A DNA stretch of 64,000 nt, from positions 485,001 through 549,000 of the forward strand of contig JAMXSV010000004.1 in the NCBI GenBank assembly GCA_027559495.1, read 5' to 3'. Positions 23,218 through 35,902 of this stretch are shown here, piece after piece. The first letter of the stretch is position 1, and each line of letters starts with the position of its first letter. Made by a program: the position numbers and the translations under genes. The DNA comes from Aurifilum marmelostoma. Taxonomy: Eukaryota; Ascomycota; Sordariomycetes; Diaporthales; Cryphonectriaceae. Under the pieces are notes generated by a model. The model searched no databases. It saw nothing but the letters and a program-made list of their open reading frames with translations, and was not told the DNA's origin.

Positions 23218-26200
23218 CTATACGGGGTCAGTCAGGACGAGGATCTTATCCTGCGTCTCTGGCAGCTCCGAAGGTTCCTCGCCCGGTCTTTTGACAGAGA
23301 TGGTTTCTGCCACGGCAGGGACCGGGGTCTCATCGTCCGCAAAGTCCTCTATGGTCTGCACAACAGGTGGTTCTGCTAGGATAGTCATCTCCGTCGCCGC
23401 CGCCGTTGTCGTCATCGTGCTGGTCACGATCTCGTCCGCCGTGCCTTCTCTGGTGGTTTTGTTGATCGCACGCCACCCGCTTGTGCCGTAATCTGGAGCG
23501 GCGACCGTCACACTGGGGCCCTCCGCCAGGCTGGCGCTCTCCGTCTTGGCCTTGCTGGAACGCCTTATGGTGATCTTTGTCGGGCGCCGGGGCTTGTCTG
23601 CAGGCGTGGGGGCCTTCCTGGCGGTAGTGGCAGCCGTGCTCTTGCGAGGCACCTTTGCCGCTGCCGCCTTGGCTTTCACGACCTTCTTGGGTGTCGCCTT
23701 TGTTGCAGACGGAGCCTTGACTTGTACGACCTTCTTGAGTGGTGGTGCTGTTGCCGCCGCCCCTTTGGCCTTGACGACTTTCTTGGCTGGCGTCGCAGTC
23801 GTAGCCGCCCTGGCTTTCGCGGCTCCCTTGGCCCTGGCCTTGGCCTTCAGCGCTGCCGTGGCCGTCGAGACTATGCTGTCGGCGAGCAGCAGCGCCTTGC
23901 CGTTCTTGTTGTAGACTTTGGAGGCCTTGACGAGCTTCGCCTTGCTCACCGACACCGCGGCGGACACCTTCTTCTCCTTCTTCTTCGGCCCAGGTGCGGG
24001 CACGTCGACCGAGATGCTGTTGGCCGCCTCCCTCACGTCTGTCTTGGTCTTGACCTTGATGGTGCGGTTTCGATTGGCGCCCGCGGCCACCGTGATCTTG
24101 CGCCTCTTGCTCGGGCCCGCCGCAGTCTCCTTGGTCCCGGGTGCGGTCTTCCGCTTGCGCTTTCCGGCCGTGGTGACCGCCTTGGGCGCCGGGGCGTCCT
24201 TCTTGGCCTGACCCTTGGCAACCTTGGCCGCCTTGGGGCCCAGGACCCCACGGCAGTTGGGGCTCCCGCAGAGACACTTTTGCACGTTTTTGGACGAGAA
24301 GGGGTCGAAGTTGTAGTCGTAGGTCAGCTCGTCTCCGGACATGATGGGCTTGTCCCCGGCGAACAGGGCCATCCTGGGCTGGCCGTGTACGATCCACTTC
24401 TCCATCCGACAGTTGGGGGAGCATGAGTGGTTCACAAATCTGGCGATGCTGCCCGTCGTCGCGTCGATGATCATGTTTTGATCGAAGGCCATAAGATAGT
24501 AGCACTAAGCAGATGAAGCAAGAAGAAAAAAAAATAATGTCAGATGTGAACTCTTCTGTCTTCATCGTCATCATCTCGTGTGTTTGACTGTCCATGAACT
24601 CACCGCATTGTTCTTGTACTGCTCATTCATCCGGCGCTCACACTCGGCCTCGGTGATGATCTCACCAGTGTACTCCATGATGATCTGGTTGGGCTCGAAG
24701 CAGCGGGTGCTCCGGACGCCATAGCCACGGTCAGGTGTCTTGAGCACTTCGACGCCGACCCGGAACGGCCCGCCCTGCTTCGTGCGCTCGCTGAGGTTCT
24801 GGAAGGCACGGTTCTGACAGGTCTCTTTGCCGGCGTTGCAGTTCGTGTCGTCGCATTCGTACAGCATGATGCGGTTCTGGCAGTCCTCGGCGCAGCCGTC
24901 CTCGGGCTTGCAGATGCACTTTGACTGGTAGTCCTTGAAGTGGTCCGTCTTGCGCCAGTAGGTTCCGGCATCTCCAATGAACCGGTCTGTAGAGGGAAAG
25001 AAAAGGGAAAACATGTTAGCATATCAAGTTCACGTCGCCAGCTGATAAGGACAAGGAGAGAAGAGAGAGGGGGGAGGAGTGGGGGAAGGGGTGGGATGTG
25101 ATTGGGGACTATATGGCCTACTCTTGGTCATCTTGCGCCACTCTTCAGGCTTGGGCTGGCCGGGAGGGAGGGGGTTGCACACGTCGAAAGGCAGCTTGAA
25201 GTCGCGACCGTCGAGCAGGAGCCTCAGGCCGGCGAACATGGGCGGCGGGAGCACCTTGTTGATCTTGCCGCTCGGCACCAGCTCCGGGTGCTGCGCAAGC
25301 TTCTTCTTGTCCGCGGCGTTCAGGCCGGTGGTCCAGTCTGTAGGGGTCTCCTGCCCGGCATACAGACCCTTCTGCAGCCACTTCTTGACGCGCTTCTCTT
25401 TGACGGGTGGTGCGGCGGCGGCGGCTGCAGCTTCTTCGCCCGGCGGCGCCCCGTCCTGCTGCTCGCTCGGCTTCTGCTGCTGTTGCTGCTGGCTCTCGGC
25501 CTTTGCACCGCCCCTCCGCGCCTTCTTGCGGACGGGCTGGCCGTCCTCGTCCAGGTCTTTGGGGTCGATGTACTTGCCGTTGCTCCAGATGGTGTGCAGC
25601 ACTTCCTTCTTGTCGATGCCGACAAACTCGTTTGTGTCCCGCAGCCTCTTGAGCTCGCGTGGGATGTGGGCATCGTCAGCGGCCTTGCGGCTCCGCTTGC
25701 CCAGGACGGTGGCGGCGGCGGTGACGACGCCCGAGGAACGCGTAGCCCTGCGCGTCTCTTTGGCAGCAGGAGCGGGCTTGGCCCTGGGCTTGGCCTTGAT
25801 CTTGACGTTGACGTTCTCCTCGACCTTCTCCTTCGCCTGGTCCCTGGCAGCCCTGCGTCGCGCCGGGGACGTGAGCGGTGAGGCAGAAGTCGGGAGGGGT
25901 TGTTGGGTCGCGTCTACGGGCGCGTCGGTGCGCGTCGTCGCCCGCGGCTTGCGGTTTTTCCTGACAATCTCGTCGCCATTGGCGCGTCTCTTGCCGTATA
26001 TATAGGTGCCAGTGAGCTTTACAATGTTGTAGGTGGGCCTGACGGCCTTGGAACGCGTAGAGCGGCCGCGCCTCTCTACGTTGGCATCACTGTTGTCAGG
26101 CTCGAGAGAGATCTCGGGTTCGGACGGGTCGGGCTGAGGTGTGCCGACCTGGACCGTGCGCTCGATGACCGCGTTGTCGTCGTCCTCAGGGGGTAGGTGG

Positions 26201-28056
26201 AGGTGGTCGTGGTCGTGGTGGTGGTCGAGGGGGGTGAGGGCGACGGCGATATTCGGTTTGGGGTCGTGAATATCGCACGAGGCCACGCTGGCGGCATCGG
26301 CAGCGATGGTGGGAGGTGTAGATGTGGTGGACGTGCTGTGGGAGAAGGTGTCGGTGGGAGGGGCGGAGAAGTCGCTGTGGTCCTCTGAGACGGGCAGAGG
26401 GAGGTCCTCAGGGGCCTCTGAGGCGAGGGAGGGGGCGTAGGGCAGCAGCAGCGACGAGATGTCCATCTTGGGGTTGTGGGGGGTGAAGCTGTTGGAGGCG
26501 GCGACGGAGCCCAGGCTGGCTGAGGCGGATCGTGGTCTGCGGGGAGACGGGGGGTTGGGAGCACCTGTCGCGTCGTCACGAGAAGTGCGGCCGGAGGCGT
26601 CTACTGCGGGTTTGCGCGACGGCGCGGCGGAGCTGAAGGACGCGCTGCGGCCGTGGGCCCTAGGGCGGCGGGGCTGGCCCTTGACACGGGTGTACTGGCC
26701 GCGGCCCAGAGCAGAGCGTGCAGGGAGCCCAGTGACCTCTGGGGTTGGCTTGCCAAGGTCGGCGAGCGCAACAACGTCCATCCTGGAGGTGTGAGAGGCA
26801 ATGTTTACAATCTGGCGGGCGGTGGTCTGGAGTGTGGTGGTCCTGGTGGACGCGTGGCGGGAAGCTGGATATGGACCCGCGAATTCCCCAATTCGTTCGT
26901 AGGCTGGTTTATGGGGCGCAGGAACGAGGGCCCGCAGGGGCACTGGTGACCGCTTTCTTGGGAGCACCCTGGGGCCTGTTACTATGTTCTTCCTCGGCGG
27001 CCTCGGCGCCGGCTTGGACTGCGAGCCTGGCAATTTCTTGGGCAACTGTGAGCCCTGCTGATCTTCAGACGCTGGTTCTGGATCGGCCTCGACCGAGGGC
27101 CGTGGCGGGGACTCGGGCTGCTGGTGCTGGTGGTGCTGGTGCTGGTGCTGGTGCTGGTGTTCCTGCGGCTGGTGCTGCGGCTGGTGCTGGTGCTGGTGCT
27201 GGTGCTGCTGGTGCTGCTGGTGCTGGTACTGGCGCTGCCGGTCTTGTTGCTGCTGGTATCCCTGCTGGTAACCTTGGTGGTATCCTTGGTGGTATCCCTG
27301 GTGGTACTCGTGCTGGCGGTAGTAGTGTTGTTGGTGCGGCTGCTGGTGGTGCTGCTGCTGGTGGTAGTATTGCTGATGCTGGGCTTGGTGGTAGGGCTGG
27401 TGGTGGTAAGGCCGTTGGTAGTAAGGCTGGTGAGGGTGCGAGTGTGGGTGGTAGGTCTGCTGGTAGGTGCGCTGGAAGGGCTGGTGGCAGGTCTGCTGGT
27501 AGTAGTGGTACCCGCCCCGGTAGTAGGGAGCTTGGTAGTAGTTGTCTGGGCGGTGCTTGCTCTGGTGGTAGTCACCCTGGTGGTGCTGGCCATTGTTGTG
27601 GTTGTAGTAATCGGCTGGGTGGTAGTCGCCTTGGTTGTGTGCACCCTGCCGGGACCCGCCTTGGTTATGACTATCTTGGGGCCGGTACTGATACGGGGGA
27701 TGTTGATACTGGCGCTGATGCTCATGTTGGTTTTGGTCCTGGCCCTGGTGCTGGTCTCGGGACTGCTGGTGAGTGTGGTTGTGGTGCTGCTGGGCCTGCT
27801 CCTCCTTTCGGACCTCGTCCTCCTGGCGCTGCTGCTGCTGCTGTTGTGGCTGGGGCTGCTGTGACACCTTGGGCAGCAGCTTGGGCTGCATACCCTGCTG
27901 AGGCTGCTGCTGAGGCTGCTGCTGAGGCTGCTGGGGTCGCTGCTGGTCCTTCACCACCACAACCCTCTCCTCAGGAGGTGTTGTTGTCGTCGCTGAGGAC
28001 CGCAGTTGAGCCTGGGCAGCAGCAGCCAGATTGACGAGTATGTCAGCATCAGCCAT
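23218..28056 (-). CDS. ash1: Ash1-like SET-domain histone methyltransferase (H3K36-type), 1534 aa
   Basis: Nuclear lysine methyltransferase, in fungi linked to H3K36 methylation and repression at silent loci. Three exons: 25122-28056, 24604-24986 and 23218-24504, in phase throughout. Residues about 75-350 are an extreme His/Gln/Tyr-rich tract. A long disordered basic region follows. The AWS domain (about 1002-1037) has CICKPEDGCAEDCQNR and CDDTNCNAGKETCQNR. The SET domain has RGYGV, EYTGEIITEAECERRM, the split KNNA/CYYLMAFDQ across intron 2, FVNHSCSPNC (about 1129-1138) and TYDYNFDPFS. The post-SET CLCGSPNC (1183-1190) supplies the last zinc ligands. The C-terminal 330 residues are Lys/Ala-rich like a linker histone. 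The match is to Ash1 rather than Set2: no WW or SRI domain is seen. The long N- and C-terminal tails are unusual for the family. Confidence 0.92.
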
Positions 28057-31000
28057 GATGCTCTATGGGGCAGGTGGTTGACGCGGCTGAGTCAAGGATG
28101 ATGCGATGTTGGGCGGTGCAGCCGAGCCAGCCCAACATCAGCCAGAACAAAGACAGAAAAAATAATAATAAGTAGAGCCAGGGCAGGTGATACGCCTGAT
28201 GAGCTGTCCACCTCCCCCCTCCTCCTGTCCAGGTTGGCTTGGAGGTGGAGGATTTAGCCAGGTTGAGACACAACGCCCGATCCTCGGAGAAGAGGTGAAG
28301 GGTTTCTAAGAGGAAAAAGAAAAAAAAAAGGAAGATGAAGAAAAAAAAAAAGGGAAGAAGAAATATATATTGAAAGAGGGAAAGAGAGGAAATTCCGAGA
28401 AGAACAGTGAAGCAAATGGGAACTAAATGTAAATCGAGGGGAAAGCCAATGGAGAGGAGTGTGTGTGCCGTTGTGGTAATAGTAGTGTGCCAATATGCCA
28501 AGGTCAACTGTCAATCAAAGCCAGCACCCTTTGGGGAGGGGGTGGTTGTTTAATAAGCTAGCGCCAGATCCAGAGCCATCCACTCTGCTGTGGTGTTATA
28601 GGTGTGTATGTGTGTGTGTGTGTGCCTGTGTGTTGTGATGCACTGCTGTACTGATTTGCTGGAATCTCCAGAAAAATTAAATCCCACAAAAATAAAATCC
28701 AGGGTTCAGGGTATCTCGCCATCCATTACAAAGGCTATTGTCTGTCGGTCTTTTCTTTTTGTTGCTCCCCTCCTTTATGTTGACCAGATATGTGATAAGT
28801 GATGGAGTAAATCGGGGGTGATGTCAACCCGAGACTGGGTGAGTGACAATGTGGGGTGGGATGCTGTGTGCGAGGCGAGGGAAAGGGGGTGGGGGATCTT
28901 GGTTGAGGGGTCAGAAGAAGGTGGTAACAAGGAAGATAAGCCAACAGTGTCCTGATCAGCAGGAGGACAGGCTCAACAACGGGTGAGGATTTATGGTCAG
29001 GGCTCTATTTTAGTTTTTATTTATTACCATCCATGCTGGCCAGATTCTTGCAGATTCAAATCTGCTAGGTGCTGTCTGGTTGGTGGCTGTGGTCGGAAAA
29101 TAGGCTAGGGGAAGAACGGGAGAGAGGGGAGAGAAGGGGGAGAGAAGGAAGGGGGGGGGTTGCGTGAAGTTGTTTCGCGGCAAAGGTCAATGTGTGATTT
29201 GCTTGATGGGTGTCATTATTGGTGGGGCGAGTATGCAGGAAGGCCTAGGATGGAACATGCAAGCTGCAACGGCAACTGGGTGATGCGTGGATAGGAGCGA
29301 AAAACATTACATCTGAATGGCTGAAAGGGGGGGTCGGGGTCAATGTGAGCCCTTGATTGTTTTTTTTTTTTTTGGCCTTTTGTTTTTTCTTTTTCGTAAT
29401 GTGTATGTATCTACCTTTTTTTTTTTTTTTGTGGTGATCAGGAAGAGCATTTCAATTTGACCCTGATCCGAGCCTGGTAGGAGGACTACTGCATCCATTG
29501 TCTCTTCCCAGACCCTTTGTTCGTTTTCTTGGCCTTTCCCTCTCTCCCCTCCCCCCCACTCCCTTTCGTCTTTCCTTGCCTGCCACGTTATCAATGCTTT
29601 GTAAAGTCCTACACATCATGCCCAAAGGCTACTCCACATAGGCCTATGATTGAATATCATGCTCACCACCTTCTATCAACCAGGCTGTGGGACCACACAG
29701 ACCCAGCCTTTGCCAGCCTGTCCTCTGGGGTCCTGTCGGAAAAGGTGAGGATAAAAGGCGCTGGCCAGGGGAGGGTGAGACCAGGCTTTTCGTACAGTCC
29801 AGGGAGGTGTGGATTTCTTTCTTCTTATTTGTCGCCTGATCATGTCGTGGCAAGAGACAGCTCAGTAGTATTTGCCCACCTACCTGCCTCAGTATTTATC
29901 CACATTCTCCGTTGTCGAGGAGACAGGTCACCTCTGCCTGACCCCTCTCCGAGACCCGCCCCCAGCACGACATACAAAGAGTACACGCATAAACAAAACC
30001 CGTCATGGATCAACACAGGGACACGCTCACTGCCGAGGACTGCCAGCACATTGATCCTCCGGATTCCTTCCATCATAACCGCAGGACTCCTCAATTTTCC
30101 ACAACGGCTGCCATCTTTTGCCGCGGGTGCCGTCTGGGCTCCTGCAGGTGCTCCAGGGTGGTGGTCCCATACTTCGCCTATACATGCGTGGAGGCCATCT
30201 TGGCCATGTAGAGCCATAGATAGCCCCATTGAACGCGCCATACACCGATTATTTAACCGAGGTGCCTCCTGAGATGCATAGATCGCACCTCGTCTGTGTT
30301 GACAAATGGTCTCTCAATGGATGGCAACGACCTCGGGGTGTCTATTTCAGCAGCCGACATGGCCGGGCGCGATCATCACGGATGTTGCCTCTCTGGCCAG
30401 CGCCACGCAACATCATCAAATCTGGCCCCTTCTAGTATGATGAGACTTTGAAAAGCTCCCTGAAGGCCTCTCAACATTTTGAGGGAAGACACATTCAAAG
30501 CTTCAGTGCAATTTCCGCATTCAATATTGCCAAGCCGGGTTGAAATGTAAAGGCAGTAAGTATTATGCGGATCACTCCAGAAGAATGACAACTTCGGAAT
30601 GGAACTATGTACACGACATGTCCTTCTGCGATGGCACCAATACGCTTCCGAAGACTCACGTGCGGTAATGTGTAGACATGGTGTCGGTGTGAAGATGACG
30701 ACGTGACACATAAGGATATCAGACGCCAATCCTAGGGTCCTCAAAGTGCGGACTATTTGTCTCTTTCTTTTTCTTTGTTTCTTAGAAAAAGAGAAGAAAA
30801 CTGATGTCGGAATTCTTTTCGATTATTATTTCTCTTAGGCCGATGATGTTTCTTTGCACATCGTCTTTGCAGATCGTCTGCCAGACTGCCAATGCAAGTC
30901 ATTGCGACGTGAGGGGATGCTGATCAGGTGCAACCGTACAATCAGCGGGCAATGCCAACTCTGTCTATGTCTTGTACACCACAGTAACGGCAATTGAGAT

Positions 31001-33246
31001 CCATGGTACTACAAGGGTTGCCCAGAAAAAAGGCCGACTCGGAACTTACCAGCAGTCAACAAGAGATCGATCGGTGTGTGTTGCAGTACATCTGCATGTT
31101 TCCGGGTTTCGAGATGGACCAGGATGGGATCGCACAGCAGCGGCTCATACCGGCTGCCGACCACAATTGCCACAGCGGTGAACATCACCTCATCATTGCA
31201 TTACTCCCGAGGTCGGTCACCTCGTTCCTCAGTTGCTTGCCACACAGAGAAGATTAGCAACTCAAGAAACAAACATGAGTGTCAATACGTGTACGACATC
31301 GGCATGTTCTTTGCAAGGTGTACAGAAGACAACATGGTTTTCCTGTCGTATCACTCATGAAAACCTAGCGCTAATTACAATACATGCCCAACTTCCAGAA
31401 TGCCGACCATGATCAACCCAATGTACCTAAAATTTGCCACCACATTTCGCGAGCACTGGCCTCGGAAAAAGAAACAAGAAGAAAAAGCAAAAAAAGAACA
31501 GCACACCAAGAGCTGCAGGGAAAAGAGGAACCCCATGACCCCGCTCCTTGAAACCGTGTTGCCGCCGGCCAACTGGTCTGATTAGATTGAGCTGCGTCTC
31601 GCGACCGCCCTGCCCCTACAAGGGGCCACCGAAGTCGCTTTGTGACGTAGGAGCAACTTTTCTTTTGAAGTCAATGTGTTTCCGATAGGAAAGAAGCGCG
31701 GTCGCTCGCTTAGGCCTATGGACCATACCATCCCCACGAAGACCACGAGGATATGCATCCGAGGCCATGAGTAGGAAAGTCGAGCCCAGTACTCGAGCTG
31801 GATAACTGCTGCCTCGGTTTGGCCAGGCGATTTGTTGACCAGATAATGGGTTGCGTTAATTGTTAGGACAATGACAGCCGTGAAACCCATGAGAAGCCCA
31901 ATTCACCTCGTGAGCACCACCAAGCCTAATAATTTTCTAATGTTGTATAGAGGGCCCAGATTTTGTGAGACCATCACTGATGGTCCATTACAAGTGAAGA
32001 TATTCTGTCACAAGCCACACCATACGCAAATGAGATTCAAGGTCAGAGTGCTGATATTCGACCCTCAGTTGAAGATCTACTAATGTGTCAAGCTTGCCAA
32101 CCAGATAAGGACATCAACTCTCAATGACAGGTCACTGGAAAGGACATATAAGAGACTAGTGATGATTTAGTTGAGATGATTTGGTGTTCAGGTGTGCTTC
32201 AAGGATATAAATGACGAGATTCACTCGCCATCAATAAAAGAATATAGAACAATGGAAGGAAGTTAACAGGGTGTCGGCCATCGGCTGTGTTGGCAGTGCA
32301 GTTGCAAGAAGTTCTACTACTCACGATGGCAATCAAAGAGAAGAATATAGACATGCAATCATGAAATACTAGAGATCAAGTACTGACAGAAGCACCTCAG
32401 TATCTGGTGATATGATCAAAGAAGTTCGAACTGGAGCCTTGCCTTACAACCACAGCTGCCGAAGCTCGGAAGGCAACACACCCTCTGTGACCATTCCACC
32501 AGACCACGTACCAACTGACCCCATTCGATATTTGAAGATCATTTGAGGGAAAAAGTGAAAAAAAAAAAAAAAAGAAAAAAAGTCCAAGTGCAAAGGAAGA
32601 ATCGTGACCTTGACGTTTTGCGTAAACCCTGGGGTTCGAGCGACGGCGCCTGTCCTCTTGCGCCCCAACCCCTTGAACCCACCAAATTTTTGTTGACCTT
32701 TTCCTTGCTTGACTTTCCGTTATGAGCCATCGTTTGCGTGATTTCATAGTCATGAGAAAGAGAAAAATAAAGGAATGTGAGGAAGGAGAGAACAACAACA
32801 ACAACAAAAAAAAAAAAAAAAAAAGAAGAGAGAGAGAGAGAGAAACCCTGACTTGTTTCCATGACATTTTCTCCCGCGCTCTCATCTCGCCAATTCCTTG
32901 GCGTGCTTGTTCAGTACCACTTCTCCCCTGTGCCCTGTCAGAAATGTTAGCAACTTGGGTCATCCTTGTCGGGTTCTCATGACCCACTCACCTAAATTAG
33001 CCCTGATCCACCTCACCCCTCGTCCCAACTACTTCACTCAACCACTATCAACAACAACAACACTTCATCAACAATATCAACAACAGCTACATCAGCCACA
33101 CACATTCACCACAAGTACCACCGCAGCCACTCATCACCGCCACCTTCATCAACAACTCCTCATGACCACCCTTTCGGCCACCACCCTAAAGACCATGCAT
33201 CCATCATGTGCTCCGTCCCCAAGCATCAAGAGGCTCTGTCCTGCAC
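28057..33246. other. Long intergenic spacer of about 5.2 kb
   Basis: Upstream region of ash1 and 3' region of the Gln-rich gene. It has a GT array (28601-28624), G9 (29151-29159), long T runs near 29360-29430, and A runs near 32558-32573 and 32806-32824. From about 30500 to 32400 base composition is more A/T-rich than elsewhere, which could reflect a decayed repeat, but no terminal repeats or transposase are visible. The 251-codon plus-strand frame at 29517-30272 has no recognisable content. Confidence 0.55.
28601..28624. repeat. GT-rich dinucleotide microsatellite
   Basis: Interrupted (GT)n tract about 550 bp upstream of the ash1 start codon. Confidence 0.8.
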
Positions 33247-35902
33247 CTACCATTGACTGGGAGGCGGATTCATTGCCATACTGGTGCTACCCTGGCTCAG
33301 TCCAGCCAACGCCAGCCGCGTTAGGTTTGCAGCAGTCTGAGGGGACGGAGTGCGCAGATCAGGAGCGTTATAGTAGGATCCTGTGCGAGGGCTGAAGGGA
33401 GATCCCAAGACCGGGGGGGCACCAGCATGGCCGCCTTGATCGCCATAATGGTGGTAGTGGTGGTTGTAGTAGTAGTTGTTGTTCACATTGTTGCTGCCCC
33501 CCGCATAAGGAGGAGCTGTACTTGGCCCCGCAAACTGCGGACGGTCGACCTCCGCCTGAGTCAAAGTGTTACTTCTCACTCTGTGCCGACTGCAGCGGGT
33601 TCCGAGCATGTAGCACATGTCGCATTCAGGCAGTGGCTCCTGCCTCGCCTCTGCTTCTCTTCTGGTCCCCTCAGCCGCAAGACTTGCAGGTGAGGAGAGC
33701 CCACTGGCTGTCCGGGAATCTCGAATGGGGTTGGGCGTCTGCCTACTTGTGCCCATACTTGGCAGGTTCTGCGGCCTATATGGCGGCTGCGGCTGCTGCT
33801 GCGGCTGCGGTGGCGATTGTGGCTGCAAGAGCTGCTGCTGTGGCCACGGTGCTAGTGGTGCTGGGTGCTGTATTAGCTGTTGCGGCGGCAGATATGGCTG
33901 TTGATGGTGGTGGTCGTGCTGCTGCTGATGCTGCTGCTGCTGCTGCTGCTGAGGAGCAAGTATGGGCTGCTGGTGCTCAGACAATGCAGGGGCTTGCTGT
34001 GGACCAAGTGCAGGAAGCTGTTGTTGAAGAAGGGCAGGTATACTGAGGTGCTGCTGCTGCTGCTGTCCCTGCTGTCCCTGCTGCTCGTGTGGAAGCACAA
34101 TCCGAACCCTCTTCTTCTTCTTCTCCGGCTGCTGCTCCTTCTGCTGTGCCCAGTGCCGCCTTTCTGGCCGCGCTTCACTCTGGAACAGCCCTGGCAAGAG
34201 GTTCTCCTCCCGGAGGTCTGGCAGAACATGATACTGCTGATCCGCCCGGGAAAGATCCAGCTGCTGTAGTGCTGGCAGGATGTGCACGACGTTGTCCTCG
34301 GGATTCGCCGAGTTTACTCCCATGGCCCCCAGTTCTCTTGGCTTTAGGGGCTTATTCGGCAGAGGGAACGGCAAGATAAACGGTTGTTCGAATACTGGAA
34401 TAAATTTCCGCAGTCCAGGCCGCCGGAATGCTTCTCTGATCTCTGGTTCGAAAACCCGCTGTTCTAGAGTCGGCAAGGCTGTTCCGTAGTTGGTCAGCTC
34501 GCAGGGATGGTCATGCCGGGGGTCCAAATGCTGCGGAAGACCCTGCGGGGATCCAGCTTGCTGTTGCAACAGGTAACGTGGCGGCACGTTATGCGGCTCC
34601 AGGTATCGCGGGTCCAAGGCGTCCGTCCCGTCTTCGTACGCACTGAAGAAGGCTGGCAGCGGGGAGGCGCCCATGCCCGAATCTTGCCCAAGCGGCTGTG
34701 CTGGTTGCTCCTGCTCACCGCGTTGCTCCAGCTCGCCGCGTTGCTCCAGCTCGCCGCGTTGCTCCAGCTCGCCGCGGCCGCGATTGTCGTCATTCATGAT
34801 GAATCCGATGGCGCCTTTGTTAGCGGGTGGGCGTGGAGGCTCGGCGGGCTTGGGGCGCGTCTTCATCCGCGGCTCCGGGCGGCGCACGCGTGGGGGTTCA
34901 GGCTGTTTCATTGTGTGGGCGATGGCCTGGTGGGCGATCTTGTGATACCTTTCCTTGTCGTCGAGGATCTCCTTTCGGATCACGTCCGCCATCTGGTTCC
35001 TCAGTCTGATCCTTTCATCATAGCTGACTTCGTCTCTCCGCGGGCAGCGCAGAAGCGCGAGCCGGAAGATGATGGCCTGCTGCTGCCCCTGGATCACGAA
35101 GTGCATCATCTCAGCCGATATCTCGAGCTTCTTTTCCGGATCCTCCTCTGGGCTTTCTATATTCAACAGCAGTCTTCTCAGCATAGAGATGGCGATGATC
35201 TCTCTGACGTCGTCCTCGACGAGTGGCAGGACGACGGACAGGCCGTTTCGCTCGAAAATGTCGGATGTGGCGGTGCGCCAATCCTGCTCCGTGATGGTCA
35301 CTATCCTGTTCTTGAGCTCGAACCTGCAGTACTTCTGGCCGTCCATCTCGGTGATGAGCACATATCCCAGCGGATGGCACCTGAAGTAGTGGATAATGTC
35401 CAGCCAGCTCACCGTGGCCGGGGCATAGAGGTTGAACCCATTCCCGACAGTGCGAATCGGGTCTTGGAAGAAAGTGGCTATCTTGCGCTCTAGGGTCGGT
35501 TCCGATAGCTCGATCCCGAGATGAGCCGCGAAGCTGTCGTGGTGGATGAAGATGTCCTTGTACTTGCGCAGGACCTTGGCGCAGTAGTCGTAAGTGAAGC
35601 CAAGCTGTGGCGGCAGGATCAAGCTTGAGCTACCTGGCTCCCTGACTCGGTAGCACTTGGGAGGTATACAATCGCCTACCGCCGCCCAAATCAGCACATC
35701 GTCTTTGTCATTAATGAGCATCATCGAGAGGAGGCCTCATCTTACTTCTCGTCCATTCATGATCTCCCCACCAGTAGTTGAGGAGATTCATGATGTGTTC
35801 GAGGGGTGGGTCTTTTTCCTCGGGCTCCTTGCCCTTTCCTTTTCCCTTGCCAGACCCCAGCTCTGTGCTGGGGCCTGGGTCCGACTGGAGATAATCAGAC
35901 AT
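33247..35902 (-). CDS. Gln-rich protein of unknown function, 861 aa
   Basis: Two exons, 35746-35902 and 33247-35675, separated by a 70 bp GT-AG intron (35676-35745). Joining restores WWGDHEWTRSDCIPPKCYRV in phase. The start at 35902 (CAGCCATGTC) is preferred; an upstream in-frame ATG at 36025 would add 41 residues. The N-terminal 300 residues form the only globular-looking part: hydrophobic patterning, alternating charge, a helix-rich region around ISMLRRLLLNIESPEEDPEKK. I do not recognise the domain. From about residue 330 the protein is disordered, with three exact GELEQR repeats, a basic patch PEKKKKRVRIVLP that could be a nuclear localisation signal, then long Gln/Pro/His tracts. A short Cys cluster CDMCYMLGTRCSRHR lies near the C-terminus (about 740) and could bind zinc. 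It sits between a chromatin enzyme and the pseudo-exonuclease-like gene. Confidence 0.75.
34721..34774. repeat. Three 18-bp in-frame coding repeats
   Basis: Three identical copies of an 18-bp unit encode GELEQR on the minus strand. A degenerate fourth copy (GEQEQP) lies at 34703-34720. Identity at the DNA level points to recent duplication. Confidence 0.9.

Noticed and set aside
26745..28034. 429-codon plus-strand frame rich in Gly, Ala and Ser
   Set aside because: Exact antisense of the ash1 first exon; its bias mirrors the His/Gln/Tyr codons of the true gene.
29517..30272. 251-codon plus-strand frame
   Set aside because: Pro/Ser/Thr-rich with no hydrophobic core or motif, and mirrored by open frames on the other strand.
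30500..32400. A/T-richer tract considered as a RIP-mutated transposon
   Set aside because: No terminal repeats, target-site duplication or residual transposase frame could be seen; composition alone is not enough.
34507..35493. 328-codon plus-strand frame
   Set aside because: Antisense of the Gln-rich gene, no recognisable motif.
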